Origin: Pyricularia pennisetigena
Lineage: Eukaryota > Ascomycota > Sordariomycetes > Magnaporthales > Pyriculariaceae
Reading direction: 5' to 3'
Length of the DNA stretch: 64,000 nt
NCBI RefSeq assembly: GCF_004337985.1
Contig: NW_021940919.1
Span: 961,106 to 1,025,105, forward strand
The position numbers were made by a program, and so were the translations under genes. How positions within the stretch are numbered: position 1 is the stretch's first letter; the number at the start of each line of letters is the position of its first letter. Under the pieces are notes generated by a model. It made no database searches. It had not been told where the DNA came from and saw only the letters and a list, made by a program, of their open reading frames with translations. This document shows positions 9,700 through 20,991 of the stretch, in pieces.

Positions 9700-11270
9700 A
9701 AAAACATGAATAGGTCTTAGAGTAACAAGGGTCACACTACTCGTCTGAAGATTTACAAGATTTTATAACGTTGTTAAAATGTTTCCAAAGCAATGTTGAC
9801 TTCCTAGTTTATTAATAGATGCGGTGTTGACAGGGGGCTTTAGGTGGTGTGGTTCATCGGGGACAGAAAATCAGTTTATATGCAGTTTATGGAATATTGT
9901 TGTTGCTAAAAGGGAAAAGTTTCATCACTTCCATACATAGTTGCATAGAATGGGGAAATAATGCTCCGAGATCTAGCTGGCAACAACATCATCACTGCGG
10001 GGCTTATTCACAGCATATCATAAGTTTCCGGGCAGATCTGGGTGACAAAAAGATTGTTTTGTGGGAATTGATGGAGCTCTTAAATTGTGTCCATATAAGT
10101 CTAGGCACTTAGGTCATCTGGAGACTACTGTCAGCTGGTTCTTCCCTACCTTAAATAACAACCCGTCTCAGTAGCTACACCTTGAGCGCTTCGTCAATCG
10201 CCAAAACCAAATCCATATTTCAAAGTTCGTCAAGGTAGTTTTTCCCAAGTGACTCCGTCGCGATCCTTTTGGAGGTCGGCATCTTTACCAACGGCTATTT
10301 TCGCTTACGACTAGAGCCTTGCCAAGGCATGCAGAGGGGCACAGTTAGAGGTACGGACGCATTGATCCTTGTCTGCTCAACGACAACCTGCTCTTGGTTT
10401 GCAATCTTTTTTCTAAAGATATATCGGCTGTAAGAAGCAGTTCGAACCGCCTCGGCAAACACGAATTCAGCTTTTGCAGGGACGATATACTCATCTACGA
10501 CTTTGCGCAGGCTTTACTGCACACGAACGCCGCCGAGGTGATAATCCTCCGCATGCTAATGCCGGAAAAGAGGGTTGAGGCGCGGGATTATGTCCAGTGG
10601 TGCATAACTCCGGCCATATACCGGCGCGTACATGAGATTTGCGTTGTTTGTTTCTACTTTCTCGAACATATTCCACGTGCATTCACTAACCTTCATCTCG
10701 ATACATAATATAGCAAGTGAAACAGGTCAACTACGGCCTGGCGTCTTTGCTGGTGCTGCATGTGTTCTTGACCCTCTTGTGGCTCCTTTGGTAGATCCAT
10801 ATAAACAAAGCCTCTCATAAGACCTGTTCTGCAGTGCATGTGACTGAAACGGTGGTCTCGGCCGCAGCATTGGCATAAAAGATAGGCGGGCTAGGGAGCT
10901 GATAAAAGAGGCTTGATGGACACATTATCTATAGCAATTTTTATACTGCACCGATCGCCTTTGGCTCACATCAAAAAGCAGGGAGGTAGTCTTTGAGGCG
11001 CCTGAGATCTCATTTGGGGAAAATCGATCGAGGACATAGCAGCTGGCGCATCATTGCTTTTCTAGCGCGGAATCCATGGTCAATATTACGCACCAGAGTT
11101 GCATACGGCCACCCTAATCCGAGAGAGTGCTCTAGCATCAAAGTACCGACTAATAGAGCTTGAACAACGAAGCCGGAATGGCTATGACAGACACGAAATG
11201 AATGAAATGGTTCTACTGTGATTCTCATGTGAGAAAAAGCAAAAGACTCCCACAATCCTCCTCTTCATGG

Positions 11271-11301
<31 letters not shown>

Positions 11302-11346
11302 CACACTCGCTCTTCAAAGGGTGCTCGATAAATATAATGCATTCAA
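9700..11346. other. Host region without a clear gene; decayed minus-strand coding trace
   Basis: On the minus strand between about 10610 and 10290 one frame reads HAEDYHLGGVRVQ, stop, SLRKVVDEYIVPAKAEF and then FAEAVRT, interrupted by stops. The phrase loosely recalls the N-terminal part of acyl-CoA dehydrogenases, but the match is too weak to name. An (AT)n run lies at 11271-11297. Nothing else is supported. Confidence 0.3.
11271..11297. repeat. (AT)n microsatellite
   Basis: Uninterrupted alternating AT over 27 bases, about 50 bases beyond the 3' end of the secreted-protein gene at 11347-11730. Confidence 0.9.
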
Positions 11347-11730
11347 CTAGCTCCCCCGGCGCCCTCCAAGGATCTCTGCGGCACGGGCCGGCGGCTGCGG
11401 GTTGTTTTCTGCGTCAAGCTGGGCGGTGATCTTGTCCTGCTCGGCCTGGGACTGCCCTGGGTTGGCCTTGATGAGCGGCTCGTTCGCCTTGGCCGTTGCC
11501 GCTTTTCCGTTCGTTGCCTTGGCATTATTCTTTCTGCCGCTCCTTTCTCTATTGTTCTTCACCGGCGAGCGCTCCGCGAGGGTAGACACGTCGGCATCGC
11601 GGACCGTTATTGTCAAGGCGCTGACCAGCCCGCCTGAAGCGCGGCGCTCAAGGTGCCCACCGGCCTGCCCTCCAGCCAGGACTGATGGTAAGACCAGGGA
11701 GAGGACGGTGGCAATCGTTGTGATTTGCAT
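11347..11730 (-). CDS. Putative small secreted protein, Ala/Asn/Lys-rich, 127 aa
   Basis: The first true ATG is at 11730; codons further upstream in the frame have no ATG. The N terminus (MQITTIATVLSLVLPSVLA) is a typical signal peptide with cleavage near residue 19-20. The mature part is hydrophilic and low in complexity, with basic pairs (ERR, KNNRERSGRKNN) that could be processed by a Kex2-type protease, and an Ala/Gln-rich C-terminal half. No cysteine is visible. The 3' part (PPARAAEILGGRRGS) is GC-rich. No family is recognised. It is a single exon with no disruption. Confidence 0.55.
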   Translation of the reverse strand: MQITTIATVLSLVLPSVLAGGQAGGHLERRASGGLVSALTITVRDADVSTLAERSPVKNNRERSGRKNNAKATNGKAATAKANEPLIKANPGQSQAEQDKITAQLDAENNPQPPARAAEILGGRRGS

Positions 11731-13202
11731 TATTGCCAAGAGGTACAAGGATAGATGGTTTTAGGACAAGAAGTTGACTAGGTAATTATTTAATGATGTG
11801 GGATCAATCTTTTAGGGTATCAAAAAGCCACGTCCCGCGTGTAGATGAATGACAGTGGAAGAAAAAGTAGGCCGCGGATAAAACCTGGGTAATATCCAAA
11901 TGCTGGATGCCAAGTATCTCTCTTCGTTATGATCAGCTACGGACGGTGAGTCTTTGCTTATGTACGTCGGGCTCTGGCAGCGCCATTCCTCACATTTCCT
12001 CCTACCCATGTGCGGTCTACTTTGTCTAAACCACCATCCTTGGCGAAGCATGATGATCCAAGCAACTGTAACGCTTAATAGGATCCAAAGCTTGTTTGAC
12101 AATGCAAGGCAAGTCTCCCCATGTCAGAGGGTCGAGTCATTTGTCCTGGGTAGCAGTCAAAACCATCCTCGCCTACTGCGTCGTCTTTTGTCCACACACC
12201 TACCTGTTCGCTTTGCACAGCATTTCAGCGCCCCTCTTTTCTGTCTGGCCGATCGACAGAACCACAACCAAGGAGCTCTTTTAATTTCCATTCTTGGCCC
12301 CCCGTTGAAACAGCTCTGGGAGAATACATGGTGCGTGCAGATTCGTCATGGTTGGCCACTCACTACTAGAAATCGAAGATGGTCCAAGCCAATATCTTTC
12401 TTTGGCTTTACCGAAAGCTGATCTTACTAAGTATTCTAGTAAGTTATATGCATGCACAAACAAACGAGAAAGAAATACGAAAGCTTGGTTACATGTCTCG
12501 TACTCGATTTTCTACAAGACGATACGGTCTCCGGGCTTGAAGCGGAATCGAGCACTATTAATCAACTTTGGCAGCATCGGCTGCTGGGGAATCTCTCTGT
12601 TTCGCCACTCGGTTCGTGTTCGCAGTAACAGTTCATTAGCCGAAACAATAGGGCAAGATCTACGAGGGTGATGCATGCATGTTACAATGTTCCGTTTTCA
12701 CATCCTATCCAAGAACTCCGAACATTTATGTGCTCATATTTGTTTGTATACAGCTGCATAAGATGCCACAACCCTGAGAGGGTGGGGAAAAAACCAGAGG
12801 AAAAAAAGGGCTTACTCTGCTACCAGATATACAGTGGGAAACAGCGTTGCGGCCCGGTCCAAAATGGAACTTGGCAACATCTGTAGGATCCCTGAAGGTA
12901 TCATAAGCTTCCAACATAAAGATTACTAGAGGTTATATCCTGTTGCCATTGGTCGCTTCATATCAAGTACATGCCCATCAGGTATGTACTTGAAGAGACC
13001 CGAGTCCACTGAAAGTTCTTGCAGGAGTTGTCCCAGTGGATCAAGTCCAAGGTTGCTTGCCTCTCTAGCTGTCCGAGATTTGGCAAAGATTACTTGGGCG
13101 ACAGCCAAAAGTCGAACCAATTTACAAAACTGCTGAAACTTTGCTCCTTTGCTCACCTCTGTTAAGGGTCAGTGGGGTTAGGCCGTGTCTTTTATGAGAA
13201 TA
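11731..13202. other. Intergenic, no gene supported
   Basis: Several open frames of 60-155 codons overlap one another on both strands but none shows domain motifs, a good start context or consistent codon use. A minus frame at 12926-13156 was considered as a last exon of the broken hydrolase gene and does not resemble its family. Confidence 0.35.
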
Positions 13203-14197
13203 TCAGTCAGCACATCTCGAAGAAAGGTCATCTAGCCTGGAGCAAATACATACTGCAAACCCATGGCCCACATTCGCAAAGATCTGCATGTTGAACTGCT
13301 TGCCGCCCTCAGACAGGATCTGAATAGTCTCGCTACGTTCCTTGGGCTCAAAAAGTTCATCTGTACTCGGCAACAACAAAAACAAGGGTTCTATGGTTGG
13401 GTTTGATTTGGTCAGTTTCTGCCTCGGTCTCCCTCGCAGACATGCTTTTCGGATATCGCTGGTTTCACGCCCAATACAACTCACCGTTCACTCCCAAAAC
13501 ATCGCTCTCATTAAGAAAAGAAGGGTGAGCGACTGTTCCGGCCTTGCCAATCCCCTCGGCATTCAGCTGCCTCGCAACGAATCGGGAGCGCCCCAGCTGA
13601 TGATTGTTAGCAACCGTGTGCCGACCCGGGTCTTTTCAAAGAACAAAAAAAAAAACAGAGAAAAGGGAAACAACAAAAGAATCTAGGGCTGACCAGTATC
13701 CCACGCAAACAAACTTGACGCTCTCGCTCGAGCCGTATTTTGCCTTGACGTCCTGGATCCATTTCTTGCCGACCTCGTCAGAAGCACCCAAGTGCTTGTT
13801 CACCCGAGCGTTGAAATCAAAGCTTGGGTCGGCCAATGGCGACTGTGAGTGTTTTCATACGCCATCCTGCCCGTCGCCTTCCACCGAGTTAATAGTATGA
13901 AACGAAAAATTGCAGAGGAACAAGTTAGGCAAGCTAGTTACCCTAAGGAAATAATCCACGCCCGGCGTCAGGTAACCGCACTTGGCAAAAGCATTCATCA
14001 TCAGGAAGCTCTTGGTGTGGAAGCCAAAAGCGTCCGTAAAGTAGAGCAGCACGTGGCCGTTGGCCTTCTCAGGGGGAGGGTCTCGCGACTTACGTGTCGA
14101 CGCCCTCAATCTACTCGACCGTCCCCGTCGCCTCGCCGGTGTCGATGGCGCCTTGGATGCAGCACAGATCGGTGGGTTTGGCGAATATCTTGTCCAT
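13203..14197 (-). pseudogene. Dienelactone hydrolase-like pseudogene
   Basis: Pieces in order on the minus strand match a fungal dienelactone hydrolase family protein (alpha/beta-hydrolase acting on lactones). The N terminus starts at ATG 14197 (MDKIFAKPTDLCCIQGAI). Next come NGHVLLYFTDAFGFHTKSF and CGYLTPGVDYFLR (13855-14109), then SDEVGKKWIQDVKAKYG and VKFVCVGY (13636-13836), holding the nucleophile-elbow region. Then come GTVAHPSFLNESDVLGVN near 13500-13560 and PSTDELFEPKERSETIQIL with VGHGFA (13203-13484), the Asp and His catalytic regions. It is broken: an in-frame TAG follows GTVE near 14111, two extra bases shift the frame just after the Cys-Trp-Gly region near 13590, and the C terminus ends abnormally after VGHGFA. 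Intron-like borders remain (acceptor CAG near 13599). Confidence 0.75.
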
Positions 14198-15750
14198 GGC
14201 TTACCTTTCTTTTGATCTTTCTGATCTTTCTGATATAGTTTGGTTTTTTTTTTTTTTTTTTGCTTTGTTTTGTTGCTCTGTAATGGGACGTTTGAGCATT
14301 GACGCGATACTGGGTTCGCGGATGTCCCCCGTTAAACTTGGACGCAGAGACTCAACATGCGATGACTCAAGGATCTGCCACTGGGTTCGTCCGGCCCCAT
14401 TTCAGGTACGGAGTCCAGCGACTCCATCCTTGTGACGCCCTTTGGCTAAACCAGTTTTGTACCGCCCCAGTCAAAGGCTTTAAAGACTTTCATACCTTGT
14501 ACGGAATTCGAGAATCATGTGTCATTCGTGATCCTCATTCCTTTGCTTTACCTGTTCCCAGGGCGTGCCGCGTAAGATTCCGAACTAGAGTTGGCATGCA
14601 CGCGCGTTTTCAACCATCTAGCCTAGTTTGCCACTAGAATCGAGAGCATACGAGCAATATTTACAAACATTGCATCAGCCGATTATAACAAGCTCATAAC
14701 AAACGTACTTGGTGAGGGTGTTGGCAACCAGGAGGGATGATAAAGTGTTAAATGAATATGAAAATAATGCTCACGTACATACTTCTACTGGCAAATAAAG
14801 CGTATACTTTATGGTGAATATTATGTAGCTAAACTAGTTAGTATGCTAGTATGGCGTAAGTCTAATGCCGTAAAGCTGTGATGTAAAAATGCGTACCCAG
14901 TTTGGCTAGCAGCCCCATACACAAGCATAAATAAATCAACATCCGCGCCTGGTTTATTCATAGAATAACCACAGTAATTCGCAACAATATTTAGCCAACT
15001 AATTTAACTACAAAAGGAGCTTTAACATCTTTCTGCAAGGTATGGACCATGGTAATGAATTCACATTGGCCGCTGTTTTGAGCGGCGCATTAGAGAATAT
15101 CCAGGTTAATGCTAGCTGCGGTTGCAGCTTGGAGAGTTAAGTTTAATTGCAGTAGATTCGTCTATGCGCTGCGCAGATTACGTGGATATTCGTTTTATGT
15201 TCCCTTTCTACTTCTTGTGGTTCCATTGGAAATTACTTGACATTTCTTATTATCGGACAAAACGTACTATGCAATCCGGCAATTTAATTTACTGAACGCT
15301 ACCTACTGCTTATACCCCGCAATAACGCGCAGGGATATGCGAGAATAAATGGTTATAATTATGCGTGACTAAAATTAGACAAGGGGACCAAGTGTTGACA
15401 AAAATATTTCAGTACAAAAGAAAAATGTTAATTATATTAAAGATTGTTCGTCACCGCGACAGTGACTAATCCGCTGTCTTTACGCTGCGAGAGATACCTT
15501 CGTGCATCCGACAAATAGGGTGTGTAATGGTAGCGAAGAGTCTTCGAGCTATTCCAACAAACCGCCCTCCTTCACCAACATTTCAACGCATGTTTTAACG
15601 CATGATAGACTTTTGATTTACCTCGACAAAACTGCACCTTTTGTCTGCATTTCCCATTCCTTCTCATCTCTCTGGCTGTATCTCCCTCGCTCTCTATCTC
15701 CTGCAACTGAACATTTTCACGATTTTTTAATACTTTTTCTTTTGGAAAAT
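14198..15750. other. Intergenic
   Basis: Contains a T-run at about 14249-14264 and otherwise AT-moderate sequence. A CT-rich stretch at 15655-15710 resembles a fungal promoter or leader for the small frame at 15751. No gene is seen. Confidence 0.4.
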
Positions 15751-16026
15751 ATGAGCTCAAACACGACAATATCGTTTGAGTACCCTGCTCCTGTGGGGAA
15801 TAATCATGGAAAGTGCTTTATGACGCTTTTAAAAACAGATAGAACACCTGTCGAGATGGTCGACGTAGCGATCGGACCAGTGACTGTGAAAGTACAGGGG
15901 GTGGATGTATCGTTTGACGTTTTTAACGATTGCAAAGCAAAGAAGACTTCCGGGAATATGCCCCCTGGGTTTTTTATAAAGGTGGGAAGGAAGGAAGGTA
16001 TGAGATATTACAATATAATTCTATAG
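15751..16026 (+). CDS. Small hypothetical protein, 91 aa
   Basis: The frame is open further upstream (to 15502), but ATG 15751 is preferred because it follows a CT-rich leader and an A-rich context (GGAAAATATGAGC), and the upstream codons are low in complexity. The product (MSSNTTISFEYPAPVGNN...) is soluble, with alternating hydrophobic residues (EMVDVAIGPVTVKVQGVDV) that suggest beta strands. It has two Cys and no signal peptide. No family recognised. It could be a fragment of a longer former gene; expression evidence would be needed to trust it. Confidence 0.35.
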   Translation: MSSNTTISFEYPAPVGNNHGKCFMTLLKTDRTPVEMVDVAIGPVTVKVQGVDVSFDVFNDCKAKKTSGNMPPGFFIKVGRKEGMRYYNIIL

Positions 16027-16628
16027 TTCCGTGTGGGATTATAGCTGAATTTGTATCTATAAATTCCTGCTCGGGTTGGTGGCTGCTGGATCAGGGTCCA
16101 GGAACATTTAGGACGTGAATGAAATCTAGCGGCAGTACATTCAAAGAGGATGTTTATAATATGGAAGGGACTTCGTACTCACTCAAGTCGCCTGGTACTA
16201 CAGTAACAGCGAAATAAAGGCACGTTAACTTTTCAACATCCATAATACCAAGTCACAGGTACACAAACGTCCGCGCATCATTTAATTAATACATAATCCG
16301 CCAGCCGATATTCTTTGCTTCAATGATTTGGGTTTTATCACCTTTGGTAAAGCCATAGGTTCAAATACACCACCGCTGTACCTGCTTAGGGTCGGTATGT
16401 GTGTTTGTCTATTCGTTCCCCTCATTCATCGCTTATTGTAATGATGGTAAATTACGATACTAAGATAACATGACTGAAGCTGCAAAGTTACTTTTACAAG
16501 TTTCGATATGAACATAACTGCCCCAGAAAGAACATCTAAGCTGGTACATTGACCGCCACTAATTTCCTTTAATTTAATACCGTGATCTGGCGCGCAATTC
16601 TTTTGGTGCGACCCCCCAGGGCGGGAGG
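16027..16628. other. Intergenic, nothing recognised
   Basis: No coding or repeat structure is apparent. Confidence 0.4.
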
Positions 16629-16772
16629 ATGAAGGAATGGGCCTCCGTCACGGCCGAGCTCGGGTACCCGAAGCCACAGGGTTCATTTCGAGGCTACTGG
16701 GTGGTGGCGGAGGCGAACCTGGGCGAGGCAGTCGATCTCGATGTCGATGATCCGGACAGCGGCAGGCACTAA
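16629..16772 (+). pseudogene. GC-rich gene-end fragment, 47 codons
   Basis: A short frame (MKEWASVTAELGYPKPQGSF... to DLDVDDPDSGRH, stop) has strong GC-rich codon use unlike its surroundings. It looks like the last exon or tail of a once larger protein, with nothing matching upstream. Family unknown. Confidence 0.3.
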
Positions 16773-17056
16773 AAGGGGGAGAGGTGCTTTCAAGCAAGAG
16801 CCTGCTCGATATTTACAATGAATGAGGATTTAACAGTATCCTTTCGCGCGAGACCAGCGGTCTTCTAACCAGACGAGGTCACTTTTGAGGTGATTGAGGT
16901 CCACCATGCTACAGAGTCGAACCGTCTCAGGGAATAACAGCTTATTTCCTGCGTAGTGCTCGAGTTGGATATGTCCTTTCCATCCCGGAGATCTTGCGAC
17001 GGTGAGCTTTGCCAGATCCTTTATGCATCTTCGGCAACATGCCCCGCTAAAAGCCC

Positions 17057-17960
17057 TCAGCCCCACCCTTCAGTCTTAACCGCCATGAGCAGTTCGAACG
17101 ATAGGTCAAGCTGACTAACGACGTCCTGGTATTCGAAACGATTCAGAAGATCGCCGTGCTTTTTCATAACCTCCACTACAATGTCGCGCAGAAGTCTGTC
17201 GTTGCGCACTGACGTCCGGTAGACTTCTTGGACTGCCTCGAAAAAGTCGGGGTGGTTCCAATGCTTTTCGGCCTCGCCTCGGAATTTCGAGGCTGCCAGC
17301 ACTTTAAGCTCGTTGACTTGCAGGTATTCGGCCAGGGCGTATACGTAACAGTGGGTAAGCAGGAATGTTTTTTCTCGCAAGGACTCTGCGAGGTTGGAGG
17401 GTTCCAAGTCGGGATTTCTGTCCCGCTCGTCCATCAGCTCCAAGATACTGCCATTTCTGGTTTTTGACTTCTTTTTCTTGTTTTTCTTTGACCCCGAAGC
17501 AAAATTCAAGTTTACATCCTCGGGCACGTCGGTTATTTGTTGAGACTCTATTGTTGCTTCCGCCGGAATTTCAGTAGCTGGCGACTCGCTTTTGATCTCA
17601 GATTCGTGTGCTTGGTCGCCGTGCGAAGGTTTATAGTCGGACAAATAGAAAAAGTCAATGACCAGTTTGACTGCTTCCGGATTGTGACCTGATAGGTCTA
17701 CCTGGGAACTGTGGCTTTCCTGCAAAAAGATCAATTGCAAATAGTCAATGCCCCTGTATTTTCACGAATCACCACAGAGCTGACAAGAAGTCTTACCTGC
17801 ATTTCACTTTTGAAAGTTCGCTCAAAATACTTTGAACGCGGACACAAAAGTGCCTTGTGCGCATGGTACAAATCATCGCCACAGATAATGGTCATGTCGC
17901 TGTAGTCGCCACTCAAACGAAGCCTTATGAAGATTTTGTTTCTATCAGCTCGTCGGTCAT
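17057..17960 (-). CDS. BTB/POZ domain protein, 5' end probably frameshifted
   Basis: The product has an N-terminal BTB/POZ fold used for dimerisation or cullin-3 adaptor binding: LSGDYSDMTIICGDDLYHAH, KALLCPRSKYFERTFKSEMQ, then after an intron VDLSGHNPEAVKLVIDFFYL. A Lys-rich linker (SKKNKKKKSKTRN) and a helical C-terminal half follow (TFLLTHCYVYALAEYLQVNELK). The intron is 17720-17796 (77 bp, GTAAGA...TTTTTGCAG), joining 17797 to 17719 in phase. A plausible start is ATG 17960 (MTDELIETKSS), but its frame meets TAA just before the BTB frame; one missing base near 17930 would explain this. Alternatively the gene starts at the internal ATG 17895. Family confidence is high, intactness is uncertain. 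Confidence 0.7.
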
Positions 17961-19827
17961 TTCAGATGATTGCAACACAGCATTTACATACTGCTTCAAG
18001 GCATCCTGGAGCCCCTCGTCCGGTTTTCGAACCATTCTTCGATCCGTCAAAGGTCTGCGGATGAACAAAAGTCGTTTATCGTCGTCAGAGATGTTTTCTG
18101 TAATCTTAGTTGCGGTATGCTGAAGATGGCGGTTACGAGATGAAAAAAAGGTATCCCTAAACAGGCGCCTTGACAAAAGGTTCCAACTAAAAGCAGCCAA
18201 AAGGTGTCAAAAGCAGATAGATGTACGCAAGGTTATAAAGAGTAGGGCGACCCGTTAGAGCGTGCAAACACAGATCCCTGCGCTGCCTGCGCACACGTAG
18301 TGACACGGTTTTATGGACACCGCCTTATCAGGGAGCCGAATGCATGATGCCGCGGCTAAAAGACGATTTTGATTTGACAAACAGACATGCAGGAATGTCA
18401 CGGTCGCCAGTTAGAACGCGCCCAAGCCCACCAATTTTATTTATTTATTTCTTTTCTTTGAAAACCACTTGGCTCCGCCGTCCTGACAGAATGCTCCGGC
18501 CCGTTTGGACGGCCATTCGAGGCTTGCGCATGTACGTGACTATCACCACAATCTGGCGGTCAAACAACCTAGCCACGCACGTAATCAGGCCACTCTGGCT
18601 CCCTTTTCTCTGTAGAAGCGCGTCAATCTCTACCGTGATAGGGTCTCTATCATGCAGGAGGCCCTTGGTTGCGGTAACACGCAGTAAATCGGGTGGCAAG
18701 TTCCGAATCCAGCATCTCACCGTGGTGATCTGCATAGCACATCGGAGGCCACTCCCGAGCCAGTCTTGGTGGAATGCCTTTTTTGCCTGCACGGGAGTCA
18801 GGCCTGGGAAGGTAAGAGTCGTATAGCAGATCTTGGAGGCATGATGCCATGCGTATATGGAATTTCGCAGGCTCGGGCGAAAAGTAGGTTGAAACAAAAT
18901 TCAACTTTTGGCTCTCGTGCCCAGCATCTACTACAGCTAGGTTTTAGTCTGGTCCGCAACTTGGTGCTGTCGAGGCGTGTCTAGGTAGTGTCTAGCTAGA
19001 CATCAGTCGCCGACATGCCACGTCACAAAGCAAACGGTGTGGTCGGCCCAGCCGCCTCTCCACCATCTCAACCAGTGACAGATATGTTTTCTTCGCAGCT
19101 TGTGTTTTCTCAGCTATGCATGAGGGCCTTCCATTTTTGTGATTTGGGCCAAAAGCGTAATCTGATTTGAGGGCCAGGGGCGGCACAATGCGGGGTTCCG
19201 CGTCGCATCGGGACACTGAAGCCACAGGCGTGGGTAGGGAGGTATCTTGAGCTTTGTTTTCCCCTTAAATTCCGGTAAACCACGTTTGATCTCACGGCTG
19301 GCGACTCGCTAGGTACACCCCCGACATCGGATGCGGAACGATGTCACTTCTAGCCAATAAAAAAAAAAAAAACCCCCCCAGTGCGTACCAACACCATCAA
19401 AGCATCCGTAACAGCTTTTGCCCACATTGTGAGCTATTCGCCTTCATTTGTCTTCTTTTTGTCATCGCCTGCAAAGAAAAGACAACACACAACTGACAGC
19501 TCATCGTTTATCGGGGACTAGGATAACGAATTCAACCAACTTCTTTTTCGTTGGAAAGTTGGTCGACTCGCGGATAACTCTTGGTACTTTGTGGAAAAAT
19601 AAATGACAGTAGACTGTACCTAGAATAGTCCAGTTGAGGCTCACTAAGCCAGCCGTACGAGGAGCCTACGCAGGCACCTGCGCCACGAATCATGTCCGGC
19701 AATTCTACCCCGCCTCCGCCGATCCCATCCCCCATAATAATCCGGGGCATGACGACAGCATCTCTTCATCAGGACAGAGAAAACAAAATCCAGCGCGGGC
19801 GAAACAATTTTCATCAAAAGCACAGAA
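17961..19827. other. Intergenic with unassigned minus-strand open frames
   Basis: Two overlapping minus frames (18445-18897 and 18650-18904) are open but lack recognisable motifs. They may be a decayed gene (MNFVSTYFSPEPAKF... is the more protein-like start). An A-run followed by C-run lies at about 19360-19379. The last 150 bp before 19828 are probably the promoter and leader of the MOSC gene. Confidence 0.3.
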
Positions 19828-20991
19828 ATGAAGATCACCGCCATCAACGTCTACCCAATCAAGGCCCTTCGTCCAATTTCTCTGGACTCGGCTGTGCTCA
19901 CGCCGCAGGGCATCCTCTATGACAGGACGTACATGCTCTTCAAAGTCGAGCCGGACTCGTCGCTGCGCAAGTTACAGTTATCAACCTTTCCGCAATGTGC
20001 CCTCTTCTCTCAGGAGATCGTTTCTTTATCCACGTCTTCATCGAATTCTTTCTCCAGCGACACTATCCTCGTGAGATATCACATTCCAAATCCACCGCTC
20101 ATTGACCATCATCCCCTGCAAGATACAACCCTCTCAGTCCCACTCGTCCCGGATCCCACGGCGTTCGAGCCCATCTCGGTTGATCTTCATGGCAGTCCCG
20201 CCGAGGCTCTCCGTATGGGAGAGCCTTATGACGCCTTTTTCTCTGCCTGCTTTGGATTCCCCGTGATTTTAGTCCACATCGGCTCCGGACGTCGCCCTGT
20301 CCTCGGCACCCTGGCACCCGGGTCCTCGCCTGAGGAGCAGCCGAAGCAACAGCAATCCTCATCCCTGTTGTCCTCCTTGACGTCCTACCTTCCGTCTTTC
20401 CCAGCCCATCTCTCCCAGGAAAAGGAAAAGCATGGCAAGGGACAGCCCTGGCTCACATTTACCGACTGCGCACCCTACCTGATAACCTCAAATTCGTCAC
20501 TTTCTTATCCGCCCCTGGCCCCGATCCAAGAGCAACAACGAGCCCCCTCAATCATGAGCAAATTCCGTCCCAACATCGTCGTCGACGATCCGGCAGAAGC
20601 CCCCTTCGCCGAGGACTTTTGGGCCGAGCTTTCCCTGCCTGGCTCAACGCAGCGCAACGCCAGGTTTCTTCTCACGGCAAATTGCGGCCGCTGCTCCTCC
20701 CTCAACGTCGACTACTCCCTCGGCCGAGCTGCTTCGGGGCCAGAGGGCAAGCTGCTCAACACGCTCATGAAGGAGCGCCGCGTTGATCCAGGGCACAAGT
20801 ATGCTCCGATCTTTGGCCGATATGCATTTTTGGCGGTCGACTATGGGGCAATAGACGACGGCGCTGATGGATCCGGGGTGCGGATCCACGTTGGGGATGA
20901 AGTCGTCGTCACCAGGCGCAATGCCGACCGCACTGTTTGTGACTGGGATTTTCCGGCGCCAAACCCAAAAAAGGTTGTGGCCACTGCTTGA
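19828..20991 (+). CDS. MOSC-domain protein (mARC/YcbX type), 387 aa
   Basis: The protein begins with an MOSC N-terminal beta-barrel signature (MKITAINVYPIKALRPISLD, then GILYDRTYMLFKV) and ends with the MOSC domain proper: FLLTANCGRCSSLNVDYSLG at about residues 278-297, with the conserved Cys in the RC position that binds molybdenum cofactor in mARC-like reductases, then FGRYAFLAVDYG and IHVGDEVVVTRRN. Family members reduce N-oxygenated compounds or transfer sulfur; the exact substrate cannot be read here. A fungal-specific Ser/Pro-rich insert occupies roughly residues 165-210. It is a single exon with first ATG at 19828. No decay. Confidence 0.92.
   Translation: MKITAINVYPIKALRPISLDSAVLTPQGILYDRTYMLFKVEPDSSLRKLQLSTFPQCALFSQEIVSLSTSSSNSFSSDTILVRYHIPNPPLIDHHPLQDTTLSVPLVPDPTAFEPISVDLHGSPAEALRMGEPYDAFFSACFGFPVILVHIGSGRRPVLGTLAPGSSPEEQPKQQQSSSLLSSLTSYLPSFPAHLSQEKEKHGKGQPWLTFTDCAPYLITSNSSLSYPPLAPIQEQQRAPSIMSKFRPNIVVDDPAEAPFAEDFWAELSLPGSTQRNARFLLTANCGRCSSLNVDYSLGRAASGPEGKLLNTLMKERRVDPGHKYAPIFGRYAFLAVDYGAIDDGADGSGVRIHVGDEVVVTRRNADRTVCDWDFPAPNPKKVVATA

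Noticed and set aside
10394..10708. 104-codon plus frame
   Set aside because: No start context or motif; the minus strand there shows a better though broken coding trace.
12926..13156. Last exon of the dienelactone hydrolase-like gene
   Set aside because: The peptide does not resemble the family C terminus and the preceding piece already diverges.
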